A DNA stretch of 64,000 nt, from assembly GCF_009727055.1 (NCBI RefSeq), contig NC_052357.1, positions 10,696,492 to 10,760,491 on the forward strand, given 5' to 3'. The notes under the pieces were generated by a model. That model had not been told where the DNA came from, did no database searches, and saw only the letters and a program-made list of their open reading frames with translations. Of this stretch, positions 35,689 through 47,728 are shown one piece after another. Origin of the DNA: Benincasa hispida (taxonomy: Eukaryota > Streptophyta > Magnoliopsida > Cucurbitales > Cucurbitaceae). The translations under genes were made by a program, and so were the position numbers. The first letter of the stretch is position 1, and each line of letters begins with the position of its first letter.

Positions 35689-35834
35689 GTTGAAGAGATC
35701 TACTAAGGTATTGTCTTTTGAAACCCTTTTTTCTTGAAAACAGTTTTTATGTATGCTTTTAAACTCAAATTAAGTGTAATTAAAGTGTTTATTTAGTCTA
35801 ATTTCTTCCGCTGCATGCTTATTTACTCCATCGA
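35689..35834 (+). repeat. 5' LTR end fragment of the copia element
   Basis: Matches the last ~145 bp of the 3' LTR (46155-46300), from TGAAGAGATCTAC to TTTACTCCATC, with scattered substitutions. The preceding ~1.77 kb of LTR is missing. Confidence 0.85.
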
Positions 35835-35835
35835 T

Positions 35836-35847
35836 TGGTATCAAAGC
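35836..35847 (+). other. Primer binding site, Met-tRNA type
   Basis: TGGTATCAAAGC, one base off the usual TGGTATCAGAGC, directly after the truncated LTR. Confidence 0.8.
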
Positions 35848-37226
35848 ATGATTTAAGCACTCAATTAACGTTAGTTTGAGTTTGATGGGTGAATTTCTAT
35901 AGATGTATGTTTGGTTGATTGATATGGTTGAAATTCAACTTTGGCATTAGATTTCTCTTTGATTATGTTGGTAAATTTGTAATTGGCTCTTGTTTGATGA
36001 GCTTATATGTGTGCTCTAGAGTTTATAATTTTTTTGGAGTCAATAGATTTAAATTAGGCTATAATCGAAGTTCGTAGCAAGCAAAGTCAGCAGTAGAAAA
36101 CTGGATTCAAAGCTACTGCCAGGTAACGTTGCAATGCTACCCCAGAGCATTGAAATGTTGGTCATCCTAGCCCAGAAAGACGTGCACATTCATCAGCCAG
36201 TTCGTGCGAGTGAAGCCAATTCGACAACGTTGCAATGCTATTCATCCCAGCCTAAAAAGACGCGAACGTTCGTGAGTCGGTTCGTGCAAGTAAATCCAGA
36301 TCAACCGATTTAGTTCTTTTCTAGTCCGGTTTAGCCCTCTCTGGTCTGGTTCAGCCTCATTTGGAGCCTTGGAGAGCCGATTCGGGTGGTTCGGGTTTGG
36401 TTCGGGTCAGATCAAGCGGTCAAGGTTCAAATTGGAGCTGTTTTAATTATTATTTGTAATATTTAATTAAATTTGCTTTCTTAGGATGCCTAAGTTGAAC
36501 CATATTAGTGTTGTTTAAATATTTATGCATATAATGTATGTTATATTTAAATTAAATATGTATTTTGTATGCCATAAAGATTTAAAATCTCCCCATAGGA
36601 AGCATGTTATATGCATTAATATATGTTATAAAGGGTTATAATATATAGTTTGCATGTTTAGGATTTCTAAAGTTTAATATACATGTTATATTAAAGTTTG
36701 AATGACTTTGAACAATGTTATGGATGGAAAGCATGTCTATTGTTTTATAAGTTGTTATAAAATTGAATTAGACATTAAAATCCATAATAAAGATAAGTTG
36801 CATGCTCATTTAGGTTAACAACTTGTTTTAATAATTAAAATAGGTTGTTATCTTATAAAATACGGTTACAAATTCAACCAGTATGTAATCCTATCTAAGA
36901 CTAGAGATATTTAAGTTGACGGTTTACATAACACCTCCTATCCGGGGATTATGGTCGAATAATTGAGCGTTGTTAACTGATTTTATGAGCTTGTGTGAGC
37001 ACTGTGAGGTGATAAAATGATTTTATCACCTAGACATCGTAGGTTAATCCAAAATATAAGTGTTATATTTGGATAACTAACATAGACTTAGGGCGTTTAT
37101 TAGCCGAAATATACCTAAGTAAACGTATACCCAAAATCTTAGAACACTTCAGTGGGAGATTAACAATATATATGATATATCGTTTTTAGTTCTCACGTCC
37201 CTAAGAGTTCACACCGTGAGATCCAT

Positions 37227-39421
37227 TGTAACGACCCAACCCCCTAGGACTTAAGTTAGGTCGTTACTAAAATACATACATGCATGGAACTTAAAACGAC
37301 ACTCTTTGATGATGAAATAAATGCTAAATAGATAAGGGGAGTTCAAAAGTCTTTTAGTAAATGCAAATATTAAAAACAATAATAGGGTACCCATAAATCA
37401 TAAAGGTTAATAAATAAGTATGAAAAACAATTCTTAATAATAAGTTTCAAACAACAAAACTGAAAGTTTAGCAAGAACATGAAGGAAATCTAAGTCGGAA
37501 GTATAAAAACTGGTCCTAGTGGCTCGATCACGGATTCCGCTTGTCATTTGTCGGCGCGTCCCTACTCACCTGAAACAACAACATGAGAAAGAATGAGTAT
37601 AAAATACTCAGTAAGTAATCTCACCACTGGGGTCAGGCTAGGCATCTATGTCCTCTAAATACCTACCTCTGGTGAAATATATAAACTACTCTAGTTCTCA
37701 TAGGATACATATGCACATGAAACAAGAAGGAGACTGAGTCCTATCCTACTGTAGTTAAGTATGCCCACTACCTCTAGTGAATCCCGAAGGAGACACAAAC
37801 TGGTGAATCCCGAAAGAGACACAAACTGGTGAATCCCGAAGAAAACACAAACTGGTGAATCCCGAAGAAAACATAAACTGGTGAATCCCGAAGGAAACAC
37901 AAAATCTAATGGGCATCTAACTAATCAGTAAGGACATTTGCACAGTCTCAACATCATAATCATCACTGTACGAATTTATGACATACATATAAACCTCAAC
38001 ATCATGGCTCTACAATATACACATATACCTCAACATCATGGTTCTACAACATACATGTATACTCAACATCATCAGATCAAATACAACCATAGAAGCACGT
38101 ACCATCTCATTCTAGCATTCAAGTGTCTATGTGCATAAATAAATAATTCGGATCTCGTAACAAAACATACTTTAATCATGTTATACTATCAATCTTTCAT
38201 GTTGCATTCTGCCATAACCTTCATTTAACATGCTAGCATACATCTAATGTCTGGCTCGTGGGCAGTTCCAGTAGTAAGATTACTTACCTTGATATTAGGT
38301 CGAACCAAAAAACAATTGAATCTTTGTGAAATTCTTGAATTTTTAATCAAGCCTAAACATAAACCAAGCTTTAAAATTAATAGTTAAGGCCAAATTCCAA
38401 ACACCCAAATATTACAAAATATTTCCAGATAACCTTACCTAAGGTGCGGTCCAATTCGAATTCACCTTCCAAACCTCCAATTTTAAGCCCAAATAATTAG
38501 CAAACCAAACTCTTCTTCGTCTTGAATGAAATTCTTGAATCAACACCCTAATCATAATTTGAAATTAGGCTTACATGATTAAAGCTTGAATAAAATACTT
38601 ACTTCACTACCAATGTCTCAAATAAATTATCCATATATAGTTTCGTAAAAAAAATCACTTCCAAATGACTTTATCAAAATTTCTCAACAAACAAAATTAA
38701 TCCACAAGAGGGTCATCAAAGCATAAATCTTACCAAAACTCGCTAAAACAAACTCCAACTTCACTGAACAACACCTCAATACCTTCACAAACTTGAATCC
38801 AAAGTTGAAACACAATAGGTATCAACCAATTGATGCCAAAAGTAAATGAGTATTCAAGAATCAACCGAAAACAAACCCAAACGGCAAAAATTTTACCCAA
38901 ATCGATAGATCCAGTGACGGCAAAAGCGAACAACGTTTGAGCAATGGTGGACGGAGGTCATGAAGAAGAAACTGACGTGGCGACTTTGGGCGGTGTCGGA
39001 CGGGCTTATGAACGTGAGGAAGAAAAGGGGGTGGGGTTTGACTTTTTATTAAAATAATAATAATAATAAAACAAAAAAGAAAATAAATATAATTACATTT
39101 AATTCCTTTCCGTTTTATACTATTAAATTCCTTTCCGTTTCAAAAGAAAATTAATTCCTGCCATTAATTTCCAATTTGAATAATTTCACGCCAACAATTA
39201 AATTTCCGCACTTACACTTGAAGTCCAAAATTTCAAAAATGCCCTCCAACTAATAACAATTACTGAAATTCCAAATAATAAAGTTACTGAAATTACATTA
39301 TTACTAAAAAATGTGTGGGATGTTACATTCTTCCCTCCTCAAAGAACTTTCGTCCTCGAAAGTTCATTCTTAAAAAAAATAAAATAATAAAAAAATAAAA
39401 AAAAACTTCGAGGGTGTTACA
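37227..39421 (-). mobile_element. Nearly solo Ty3/gypsy LTR (minus strand)
   Basis: A 2101-bp LTR (37227-39327; TGTAACGACC..GATGTTACA) is followed on its right by a minus-strand polypurine tract (complement of TTCTTCCCTCCTCAAAG) and about 65 bp of internal sequence. It then ends with ..GAGGGTGTTACA at 39421, which looks like the terminus of the lost second LTR. A perfect 5-bp target duplication TCCAT flanks the whole (37222-37226 and 39422-39426). The coding region and almost all of the second LTR are therefore deleted. It sits in the leader of the surrounding copia element. Confidence 0.85.
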
Positions 39422-40274
39422 TCCATGCTCGGCTTCGTGTCGATTTTACCTCGACTGCTCCATTTGGAAAGTGTTTCCATGGGTCAATAGCAAGGTGAAT
39501 AGAGGAAGTAGTCATAGTAAATGGGTGAAGGAAATGTGTCAACATATCCTATGGTCTCTTCATTTCTTCTCGTACAACCCTCGAACAGTCACGAACTCTT
39601 CAAACAACAACAAGAACTTGAAGTCCCTCTTCAAGAAAATCATGAACCAAAAATGAGACACAACCACTTGGATTCCTCGGTATACTTGAGGTGAGAACCC
39701 AGAAGTAGTGGGCTCTGACTATTTTAGTTTTGAGGGAGTTTTAGAGAATTAGGAGGAGGAAAACGAATGAGAAAGAAGCAGTATCATATAGTTTGAACCG
39801 TGAGATTCCTATGTTGCATCTGCTATCATTTTAGGCGGCACTAGCTAGTCATTAACCACAGTGATCCCCTCGGAAGGTTGTAGCATAGGATCCGGAGCAA
39901 CCCAAACTTCAGAAATGAATAGGGTTTCATAGTTCCGCCTTGAACATTGTCTTTCAATTCAGAGGCATATTCATACCGTTCTATGGAATCTGAAAATGGA
40001 GGGTCACACTTACAAAAGTTACTAAGTGTTAGTAAGTTCATGACCGAAAACGGTAACTAAATGACTATAGGAATAAGAGCTATTCTGGAGATAGTATTTG
40101 GTCAAGATTGTCTTGCTTAGTGAAGGAATATTTGACTGCTCTTCGGTAGCATCTATTCTAACTCACTAATGTATCGTTGCAAATAAATAAAGAAATATAG
40201 GTACTTTATTACTTTTTTGCTAAAATTGGATGGAAATGCATAAGTCTAATAGAATATTGTTTATTTTTCAACAA

Positions 40275-43200
40275 TGTCGAACTTGATCATACAAATATTA
40301 GCTTCTGATAAATTCAACGGTGAAGGGTTTTCAAACTGGAAATCAAACATAAATACAATACTAGTGGTTGACGATTTGAGGTTCGTTTTAACGAAGGAAT
40401 ATCCTCCTCTTCCCAGTTCAAATGCTAACTGAAATGTTCGGGAAGCCTATGACAGATGGGTTCGGGTTAACAATAAAGCCAAAGTCTATATCTTAGCAAG
40501 CATATCTGATGTGCTTACTAAGAAGCATGAAACCATGGTCACTTCACGTGAGATCATAGTACCATTGTAAGAGATGTTCGAATAACCGTCTTCTTCGGTA
40601 CAACATGATGCTATTAAGTACGTCTATAACTTCGGCATAAAAGAGGTGACCTCTGTTGGAGTTCATGTCCTAGACATGATGGTCCATTTCAACATTGCAG
40701 AAGCTCATGGTGCTGTCATAGATGAAAGGAGTCAATTTATTATGATAATGGAATCTCTTCTGAAGTTCTTTCTAACATTTCATACTAATGTTGTAATGAA
40801 TAAGACTAGTTACAATTTGACCACTCTTCTGAATGAACTACAGACTTATCAATCCTTGATGAAAAAAAGGATAGTGAAGCAAATGTTGTTTCACAAAAGA
40901 AATCTCTTAAGGGATCTTCGTCTGGAACGAAACCCTCAGAGAAAAAGAAGTCTGTTTCTTCTTCAAAGGATAAGAGTATCCAGATGAAGAAGAAAGAAAA
41001 AGAGAAGAAGAAGACCCCTGCAAAGAAAAGCATGAATAAAGCATCAAAAGGAAAATGTTTCCATTACAATGAAGGCGGACATTGAAAATGCAATTTCCCA
41101 CAGTATCTTGCTAAAAAGAGAGCTGAAAAGGAAAATCAAGGTAAATTCGATTTACTTGTGATAGAAAAGTTTTTAGTGGAAAGTTCTCACTTAACCTGGA
41201 TACTTGATTCAGGCACTGCTAATCATATTTGCACTTTTTTACAGGAAATTAGTTCCTGGAAGCAGCTATCAGAAAATGAAATGACTTTCAAGGTGGGAAC
41301 AAGTGAAGTCATTTCAGCAGAAGCAGTGGGAGACATCAAATTATATTTCGAAAATGCTTACATTTTATTGAAAATGTATATTATGTACCTAAAATGAAAA
41401 AGAACTTAATCTTTGTGTCCTATCTGCTAGAAAATATGTACAAAGTAATTTTTGATATTAATGAAGTGTTCATTAATTTAAGAGGTATTCATGTTTGTTC
41501 TGCTAGACTTGAAAATAACTTGTATGTATTAAAACCAACTGAAGCAAAGGGCATTTTAAATATAGAGATGTTTAAAATGGTAGAAACTCAAAATAAAAGA
41601 CGTCCCAATGCCTATCTTTGACACTTAAGACTTGGTCACATAAATCTCAACATGATTGAGAGACTGGTAGAAAACGGTCATCTAAATTAGTTAGAAGACA
41701 GTTCATTGCCTCCGTGTGAATCATGTCTTGAGGTTAAAATGACTAAAAGATTTTTTTTACAGGAAAAGGTCTTAGAGCCCAAGAACCCTTAGAACTTATA
41801 CATTTAGACCTTGGTGGTTCGATGAATGTTAAAGCTCGAGGAGGATATGTATATTTTGTCAATTTTGTTGATGATTATTCAAGGTATGAATATATTTATC
41901 TAATGAGTCACAAGTCTGAAACTCTTGAAAAGTTAAAAGAATTTAAGATAGAAGTTGAAAACTTATTAGGTAAAAGAATCAAAACACTTCGATCAGATCA
42001 AGGTGGTGAGTATATGGGTTTACAATTCCAAAACTATCTGGTAAATCATGGAATTCGAACCCAATTCACAGTTCCTAAAACACCACAACAGAATGGTATT
42101 GCAGAAAGGAGAAATTGAACCTTGTTGGATATGGTTCGTTCGATGATGAGTTACGCTCAGTTACCCCATGGGGGTATGCAGTGCAGACTCTAGTATATAT
42201 TTTGAACATGGTTCCCTTAAAAAGTGTTTCAAAAACACCATATGAGTTATGGAGAGGACGTAAAGGTAGTTTACATCACTTTAGAATCTGGGGATGCCTG
42301 GCACATGTGTCGGTGTAAAATCCTAAGAAATTGGAATAACGTTCAAAATTATATCTATTTGTAAGATACCCTAAAGAAACAAAAGGTGGATGTTTTTATG
42401 ATCCTCAAGAAGATAATGTATTTGTATCGACAAATGCTACATTCTTAGAAGAATATCATATTAGGAATTATCAACCTCGCAGTAAACTAGTATTCAATGA
42501 AATGTCTAGAGAAACTACAAATTCAATAAGAGTTGTTGATCAAGCTGGTCCATCAACAACAGTTGTTGCTCCATCACATCCTTCTCAAGAGTTGAGGATG
42601 CCTCGATATAGTGGAAGAGTTGTACGAAAACCTGATCAATACATGGGTTTAGCATAAACTTATGTCATCATACCTGATGATGGCTTAGAGGATCCATTAA
42701 CCTTGAAACAGGCAATGGAAGATGTAGATAGAGATCGATGGACTGAAGCCATGGACCTAGAAATGGAGTCAATGTACTTTAATTCTGTCTGGAAACTTAT
42801 AGATCAACCAGATGGGATCAAATCCATTGGTTGCATGTAGATCTACAAGAGAAAAACCTGACCAAACTGGTAAGGTGCAAACCTATAAAGCCAGACTCAT
42901 GGCAAAAGGTTTTACCCAAAGAGAGGGGATAGACTATGAAGAAACCTTCTCTCCTGTTGCCATGATAAAATCTATAAGAATACTTTTATCTGTTGTTGCA
43001 TTTTATGACTAAGAAATATGGAAAATGGATGCCAAGACAACCTTTCTGAATGGCCATTTTGATGAAAGTATTTACATGTCTCAACCAAAAGGGTTTATTG
43101 AACAGAGTCAAGAGTAAAAAGTTTGTAAGCTTAAAAGATCCATTTATGGGTTAAAACAAGCATCTAGATCCTCGAATATAAGATTTTACACTGCGATCAA

Positions 43201-44243
43201 ATCTTATGGTTTTGAGCAAAATATTGACGAACTTGTGTTTACAAGAAGATAGCCAACAAAACTATAGCTTTCCTAATCCTTTATGTTGATGATATCCTGT
43301 TCATCGAGAATGAGACAATTTTTCTTACTGACGTAAAAAGATGGCTAGCATCGCAATTCCAAATGAAATAATTAGAAAATGCACAGTATATTCTTGGAAT
43401 CTATATTGTTCGAAATCGCAAGAACAGAACGCTAGCGCTATCTCAAGCATCTTATATTGACAAGATGTTGTCATGGTATAATATGTAAAATTCCAAAAAG
43501 GGTATATTACCTTTTAGACATGGAATTAATTTTTCAAAGGAACAGTGTCCTAAGACACCTTAAGAAGTTAAGGAAATGAAAATAATTCCATATGCATCAT
43601 AGTTGAGAGCCTGATGTACGCTATGTTGTGTACACATCTTGACATATGCTTTACAGTTGGAATAGTCAGCATATTTTAATCTAACCTTGGACACAGTCAT
43701 TGGACTGTTATTAAGAACATCCTCAAGTATCTAAGGAGAACGAGGGACTACATGCTCATGTATGGACCTAAGGATTTACAGGATACACTGATCTTATTTA
43801 CAAACTGATGTAGATTCTAGGAAATCTACTTCAGGATCAGTTTTCACTCTTAACGGAGGAGCTATAGTGTGGATAAGCATCAAGCTGAGTTATATCGCTG
43901 ACTCCACGATGGAAGCTGAATACGTAGCTGCATGTGAAGTAGCTAAAGAAGTCGTATGACTATGCAAGTTCCTGATAGATTTGGAAATGTTTCTAAATAT
44001 GCATTTGCTTATAACTCTCGTGATAACAGTGGAGCAGTTGCCAATTCAAAGGAACCAAGAAGCCTCAAACGCAGAAAACATATCGAGAAAATGTACCATC
44101 TCATCAAGAAAATAGTACATCGAAGAGATGTGATAGTCACACATATAGCCTCTGAAGATAATCTTTCTAATCCATTTACGAAGGCCCTCACAACTAAAGT
44201 GTTCGAGGGCCACCTGATCGGACTAGGACTACGAGCTTCATAA
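40275..44243 (+). pseudogene. gag-pol remnant of the 10.6-kb copia element
   Basis: Begins ATGTCGAAC with the gag text 'SDKFNGEGFSNWKSNINTI'. Later blocks: a knuckle CFHYNEGGH in which the second Cys is Tyr (about 41058); the protease site WILDSGTANHIC (about 41199-41235); integrase acidic-residue blocks DDYSRYEYIYL, RSDQGGEY and QNGIAERRN (41820-42118); the integrase end 'HHFRIWGCLAHVSV' (about 42275); RT entry '[20 protein letters not shown]' (about 42870); an intact LYVDDILF catalytic motif (about 43275); and RNase H with 'IVTHIASEDNL'-like text ending near 44243. Stops occur throughout. TNT1-94-like. Confidence 0.87.
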
Positions 44244-44382
44244 TCTAGGGCAAGTAGAAGAATGTCAAGGGCATATAGATGCCTTAGCTTATTGTATTTT
44301 CTCTCTTAATCTCAACATTGTGTACATTATATTTTTGTATATATTTGTAACTCACTGGAGTATTAGTCTAGTGGGAGATTAT

Positions 44383-46300
44383 TGGGAATGTCCTAAAACT
44401 CGCAGTTCATAAATATTGGAAACATATTCTATTTATCAATAAAAGTATTATTGAGTTGTTCATTCAATAAAATGTTATTGATATTGCATTCTGTTGTAAA
44501 ATCCAATAAACAAATCTATAGCTATAGTATGAATACTTTAACTTTATGTAGAAACATAAATATGGATCAAGTTTTAGTTTATAGCCAAAATGGTCTATAA
44601 ATATATTGATGAGATTTGTTACTTCATCCTAGTGACATTATGGATGTGACCCACTTTGTATACTGATACAAATGATGTGATCTCAAAATCATTCATGTGG
44701 AGACATGCGAGTGGAGGCATCTATGAAAATGATGTTTGCATAAGACCGGACCTCGAAATAGTCACTTTTCTTTATAACAACCGTTTACTATTACAATCGA
44801 CTATTTCAATTTCAATGACCTATGGTAACTCGATCTTAATCTTGAGCTAACTATGAACTCCTATTTATTCGGGATTATCCTTTGATCTGCATAGGTGAGA
44901 GTAATTCAACAACACTGTTCAATAAGCCTCCCATTTTAAGGATAAGATCGGATAGATAGCTGGGGATATAATCTTGCAAGATGGAATTCACTTCTACCCG
45001 ATTTATGATTAGCAAATAGGTTGTTCCCTTAAGTACTGATTTCTGGTTTTAAAAAATGGGGCCTCGTCCTCTCATGGCCAAGAGGGACATGGTTTATTAG
45101 TTGGACTATAAACCAATTGTTCAATAGAGGATCAGTGGGAGCTTAAGGAACAAGATGTATTTATAGGGGTAAAACAGTAATTTTGACCTAGTTGTAAATA
45201 CAAACAATCTGTGAAGGTTCAACTTACTGATTATGGTTAAGTGGACAGAAATATATCCACAATGGGGAGAGTGCAACTATCGAGCTATAATGGAATGTCT
45301 CGGTAGTTAACGAATCTTGATTAATTCGGTCTAAAGAGTTTAGTTAATTAATCTCAAATTGTTGGAGCTCATGATCTGTAGGTCCATAAGGTCCCTCTAC
45401 TAGCTCATAAAATTATACCTTGGATTAGTAAATTGAGCGAATATAAAATGTTCAAAATCGAAATTAGGGTTTTGAATTTGAAGTGTTCAAATTCAATTTA
45501 GGATTTGGTTAATTATATTTGATATAATTAAAACATTTAAATTTATCGAATTTAAATGTATTTGGAGAATATAAAATATTTAAATATTGATTACATGAAT
45601 AGGATTCATGTCTAAAGTAGGTGTTTTATTAATTTAATATTTGATATTAAATTAATATTTAATTAGTTAAATTTGTTTAATTAATTAAATTAAATTAATA
45701 AATCATTTTAGATTTGAAATTCAATTTTTGAATTCAATTCTTTTGGATTTATTTAAATTTAACTTTAAATGTAAAATTAAATAGATAAAATCCAAGAATT
45801 AAAATGATCTTTTAACTTTGAATGGAAATGTCCAATTTTTTGTGGTTTTGAGTGGAATTATCCATAAATTAACACCTAAGTCCACTTTGTTAGTAGTTTA
45901 TGAAGTGTCATCAAGCTTATTAACAAAGTGCTTGCATGATTTAGTTCTTTAAAAACTTCAATTTTTAGAATTTGAAGTTCTTCATGCATTTTGAATTTCA
46001 AAATTATGCACTCTCTCTCAAACCCCCCTCACTCCCTTCACCTAATTAAGCTAATCCAAAGATTTCACCTCTCAATCCAAGTTAGAGGATAGTAAAGAAG
46101 ATCTTTGTAGAGTCTACTGGTGTTTTGGAGATCCAATCCGTGGAGGGAAGCTGTGACTGAAGAGATCTACAATGGTATTGGCTTTTGAAACCCTATTTTC
46201 TTGAAAATAGTTTTCATGCATGCTTTTAAACTCAAATTAAGTATAGTTAGAGTGTTTATTGATTCTGATTTCTTCTGCTACATGCTTATTTACTCCATCA
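44383..46300 (+). repeat. 3' LTR of the 10.6-kb copia element
   Basis: 1918 bp, TGGGAATGTCC..TACTCCATCA, immediately after the purine-rich tract. Blocks in it (for example TCCATAAGGTCCC and the TTAATTATATTTGATATAATT region) are shared with the minus-strand LTR at the window's right end. Confidence 0.82.
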
Positions 46301-46570
46301 CTGAGCTATAATGATATATCTCGGTAAGTGTGATTTATATTAAATACCATATTAGAAAAAAAAGAAACTATAGGTTATATTGTATGTGATACAATATTAA
46401 ATCTATAGGTTATATGTTATATATGATATAACATATAATTTAATTATATTTATATATATATATATATATAAGTTAGTTATCATACTTATATTTATATTAT
46501 TTTAATAATAAGGAAGGGAGTTACAACTTCTTTCCCCATCTTTTCTCTCCACCCACATTAGTGAGTGGTG

Positions 46571-46577
46571 NNNNNNN
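46571..46577. other. Assembly gap (7 N) with duplicated flanks
   Basis: The text TATATAAGTTAGTTATCATAC with its (TA)n lead occurs just left (about 46455-46500) and again immediately right (46578-46626) of the gap. Confidence 0.9.
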
Positions 46578-47179
46578 TATATATATATATATATATAAGT
46601 TAGTTATCATACTTATATTTATATATATCAAATATCATTTTTAGTTTATTTTAAATAAAAATGAGAGAGAGAGTTAACTCTCTCGCCCTCTTTTCTCGTG
46701 GGTGATTGTGGTATTTGGTTCTTTGAAAGACAGAAGAGAGTCTCCTTCTTCCAATAATCTGATTATCAAGACCGACAATGAGAAAAGAAACAAAAGAGTT
46801 CTGTGTTTTGGAATTGTTGCTGAACAATTTGCAAATCACCTTTCTCCTCTCTACTAAGTTTCCCTCAATCCAAAATAGCAAGAGCTCACCACTCCTGGGT
46901 TCTTAGCTTGAGAATACCGAGGATGTCTTTGTGGTCATGTTCGTTCTTGTTCGAAGTTTTCTTGAAGAAAGTCTTCGAGTCGTTTGTGTGCTATTCGAGG
47001 GAATCTTGAAGAAAGGTCTTCAAAGGTAAGGTTTCTAATACCTTTTGATAGCATGCTATAATTCATATATAAATGCATATCTTGTTCTCGTTTGACTGTA
47101 AATCTCACATTCAATGAAAATGGAATTTAGGTTGATCTTACTTTCACTTACGGTTCCCTTCAGAATGGGTTTCTTCAAT

Positions 47180-47192
47180 TGGTATCAGAGTC
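47180..47192 (+). other. Primer binding site, initiator-Met tRNA type
   Basis: TGGTATCAGAGTC, two bases after the LTR end TTCTTCA. Confidence 0.82.
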
Positions 47193-47728
47193 AGGTTGCT
47201 GGTTATATGATCCCAAATTCCATTTTTTTCTATTGAATCGATTTTACAATGATGGTGAGTTTTACAAATTTTACGCTCTATTTTCATGTGATGAATGGTT
47301 GTGAATGTGATTTTGTTGATGGATGTTTTGAGATAGGATAGTCTGTTTTAAGGCTTTCTTTGTTTACAAATTTGGTTTATAAAGGCCCATGTGTTTTTAG
47401 GCGTATTCTTGCTATAGAGTCTATAATTCATAAGTTTGAGTCGCTCATGCTATTCCAAAGGAGCTTCAAAGAAGTGTTGCAGAGAACTGCTTCGACGATA
47501 GTGTAGCATTTGCTACAAGATCACATATCCAGTTTACTACACGATCACTGTATAGGGTTCGTTGAAGGGCGGTTTGGTTCGAGTGGTTCAAGGCCTGGTT
47601 CACCTATTTTGAACCAGATGACTCTTGCTCTTATAATAGATAGCCTTTTATTTTATCTTTTTTAGGTGTCATATCTTGGTCCATTAACTGTTAGTGTAAA
47701 TATATATGTGATGTACGTATTATCTTAT

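Larger units (their letters stand above)
35657..46300 (+). mobile_element. Ty1/copia element with nested gypsy LTR
   Basis: About 10.6 kb on the plus strand. A 5'-truncated LTR end (35689-35834) is followed by a primer site (35836-35847), a long untranslated leader (to about 40270, interrupted by a gypsy insertion at 37227-39421), degenerate gag-pol (40275-44243), a purine-rich tract (GTGGGAGATTA, about 44371) and a full 3' LTR (44383-46300, 1918 bp, TG..CA). The leader contains two loosely repeated GC-richer blocks near 36125-36300 (AACGTTGCAATGCTA twice). The left edge is rearranged: about 30 bp of leader text also lies in front of the LTR fragment. Confidence 0.85.
46301..47728 (+). mobile_element. 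Copia LTR 3' part and leader (fragment)
   Basis: Starts in the middle of an LTR: GAGCTATAATGATATATCTCGG matches an internal part of the neighbouring LTR near 45281. The LTR ends ..GGGTTTCTTCA at 47177. A primer site follows (47180-47192), then leader text. The leader is broken at 47728 by the non-autonomous element and resumes at 53099. A 7-base N gap lies at 46571-46577. No coding sequence of this element is left in the window. Confidence 0.7.
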
